Shown here in pieces: positions 63,474 through 64,000 of a DNA stretch of 64,000 nt (the first letter of the stretch is position 1; each line of letters opens with the position of its first letter). Origin of the DNA: SCTD01 sp963781675 (GTDB lineage: Bacteria > Actinomycetota > Actinomycetes > Mycobacteriales > SCTD01); assembly GCA_963781675.1 (NCBI GenBank), contig CAWAGF010000001.1:310001-374000 (forward strand), in the 5' to 3' direction. The position numbers and the translations under genes are program-made. Below the pieces are notes generated by a model. That model searched no databases. It was not told where the DNA came from and worked only from the letters and a program-made list of their open reading frames with translations.

Positions 63474-64000
63474 CACTGCACGGGGTGGCGGGTCTGCCAG
63501 CAGAAGCGCTCCTCGAGCGCCGCCGCGAGGCTGAGCAGCAGCTCGTCCTGCCCCGACTGCGGCCATGCAGCTGCACCCCGAGGGGCAGTCCGTCGTCGGT
63601 CACGCCGACGGGCAGGCTGATCGCCGGGCAGCCGGTCAGGTTGGCCCACGGGGTGAAGGCGCTGTAGCCGAGCATGGCCGTCGAGGCAGCCGTCGCCGTC
63701 GTCGCGGCGGAGGGCGCCGACCGCCAGCGGGGGGCTGGTCGTCGTCGGGGTGAGCAGCACGTCGTACGCCGACTGCCCGGCGGCCCAGGCGCACGCCGCG
63801 CGACGGCCAGCTCCGTCTGCGCCCGCGCGGCAGCGATCGCCGGGCAGCGCGGCGCCGCGGGCGGCCAGCCACGCCGTCAGCGGCATGAGCAGGTGGCGCC
63901 GGTCCTGCGGGCACGCAGCACGTCGACGGCGTGCCCGATCCGGCCGGCCAGGGAGGTGACCAGCGCGTCGCGCAGGAGGTCGATGCGCGGCAGTGCGCCG
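63470..64000 (-). CDS. Amidase-signature family enzyme (5' end beyond window, several frameshifts)
   Basis: Only the C-terminal part is inside the window. Recognisable segments in three frames are YDVLLTPTTTSPPLAVGAL, then LGYSAFTPWANLTGCPAISLPVGVTDDGLPLGVQLHG, then GQDELLLSLAAALEERFCWQTRHPVQW and the stop at 63470. The middle block is the conserved C-terminal core of amidases (GatA, AmiE-signature type). The catalytic Ser-cisSer-Lys lies upstream of the window. It is the first visible gene of a four-gene coupled operon and would release amines or ammonia from amides. Confidence 0.78.
   Translation of the reverse strand, partial: RRTAAHRPPARRAGHLPGRPDRARRRRAACPQDRRHLLMPLTAWLAARGAALPGDRCRAGADGAGRRAACAWAAGQSAYDVLLTPTTTSPPLAVGALRRDDGDGCLDGHARLQRLHPVGQPDRLPGDQPARRRDRRRTAPRGAAAWPQSGQDELLLSLAAALEERFCWQTRHPVQW

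Overview
The window is a very GC-rich, gene-dense chromosomal segment from an actinobacterium (actinomycete class). GTG starts and 4-bp ATGA/GTGA overlaps are common, the tRNAs have no encoded CCA, TANNNT-type -10 boxes lie just upstream of some starts, and there are Tat, lipobox, LGFP and PucR families typical of the group. No rRNA, CRISPR, prophage or insertion sequence was seen. I would not assign a genus.

Layout. 1-9.7 kb: MFS transporter (cut by the window edge), VanY-type DD-carboxypeptidase, a coupled patatin lipase/PlsC acyltransferase pair, a SpoIIE-type phosphatase, tRNA-Ser(UGA), a methyltransferase, moeA and a HAD phosphatase sharing overlapping stops, and a PucR/CdaR-type regulator. 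9.7-12.5 kb: a three-gene module (10-TM-like membrane protein, 49-aa membrane peptide, MerR regulator). 12.5-16 kb: a 1166-aa secreted protein with three C-terminal repeats. 16.2-19.8 kb: a tight operon of MauE-like, MauD-like, 21-aa peptide, membrane protein, 151-aa protein and a Tat-exported Cys-rich MauA-like/LGFP protein; this is the best candidate for an undescribed system. 19.8-31 kb: GGDEF protein, serA coupled to a D-2-hydroxyglutarate-dehydrogenase-like FAD enzyme, an EAL-PAS-GGDEF protein, SDR, beta-propeller protein, GNAT, tRNA-Ser(GCU), two convergent paralogous small proteins and a DUF305 protein. 31.5-39.6 kb: tRNA-Arg(ACG), SNF2 helicase, transglutaminase-like protein, AsnC-domain protein, and two divergent secreted paralogues beside an OmpR/histidine-kinase pair.

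39.6-64 kb looks like a peptide, D-amino-acid and amide catabolic region. It has three beta-lactamase-fold (S12) hydrolases, a DadA-like FAD oxidase, two PucR regulators, a membrane dipeptidase, a CocE-type hydrolase, an RHH regulator, three paralogous orphan substrate-binding lipoproteins, a D-serine dehydratase/D-threonine aldolase-fold protein, a second FAD-linked oxidase, an alpha/beta hydrolase and an amidase. The genes are in translationally coupled groups, which supports joint function; the substrate is an inference.

Quality caveat: about thirty single-base indels break otherwise intact genes, mostly at 17-29, 48-54 and 59-64 kb. In most broken genes the length modulo 3 matches the counted indels. 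I therefore treat them as probable sequencing errors, annotate each locus as one gene, and mark each break.
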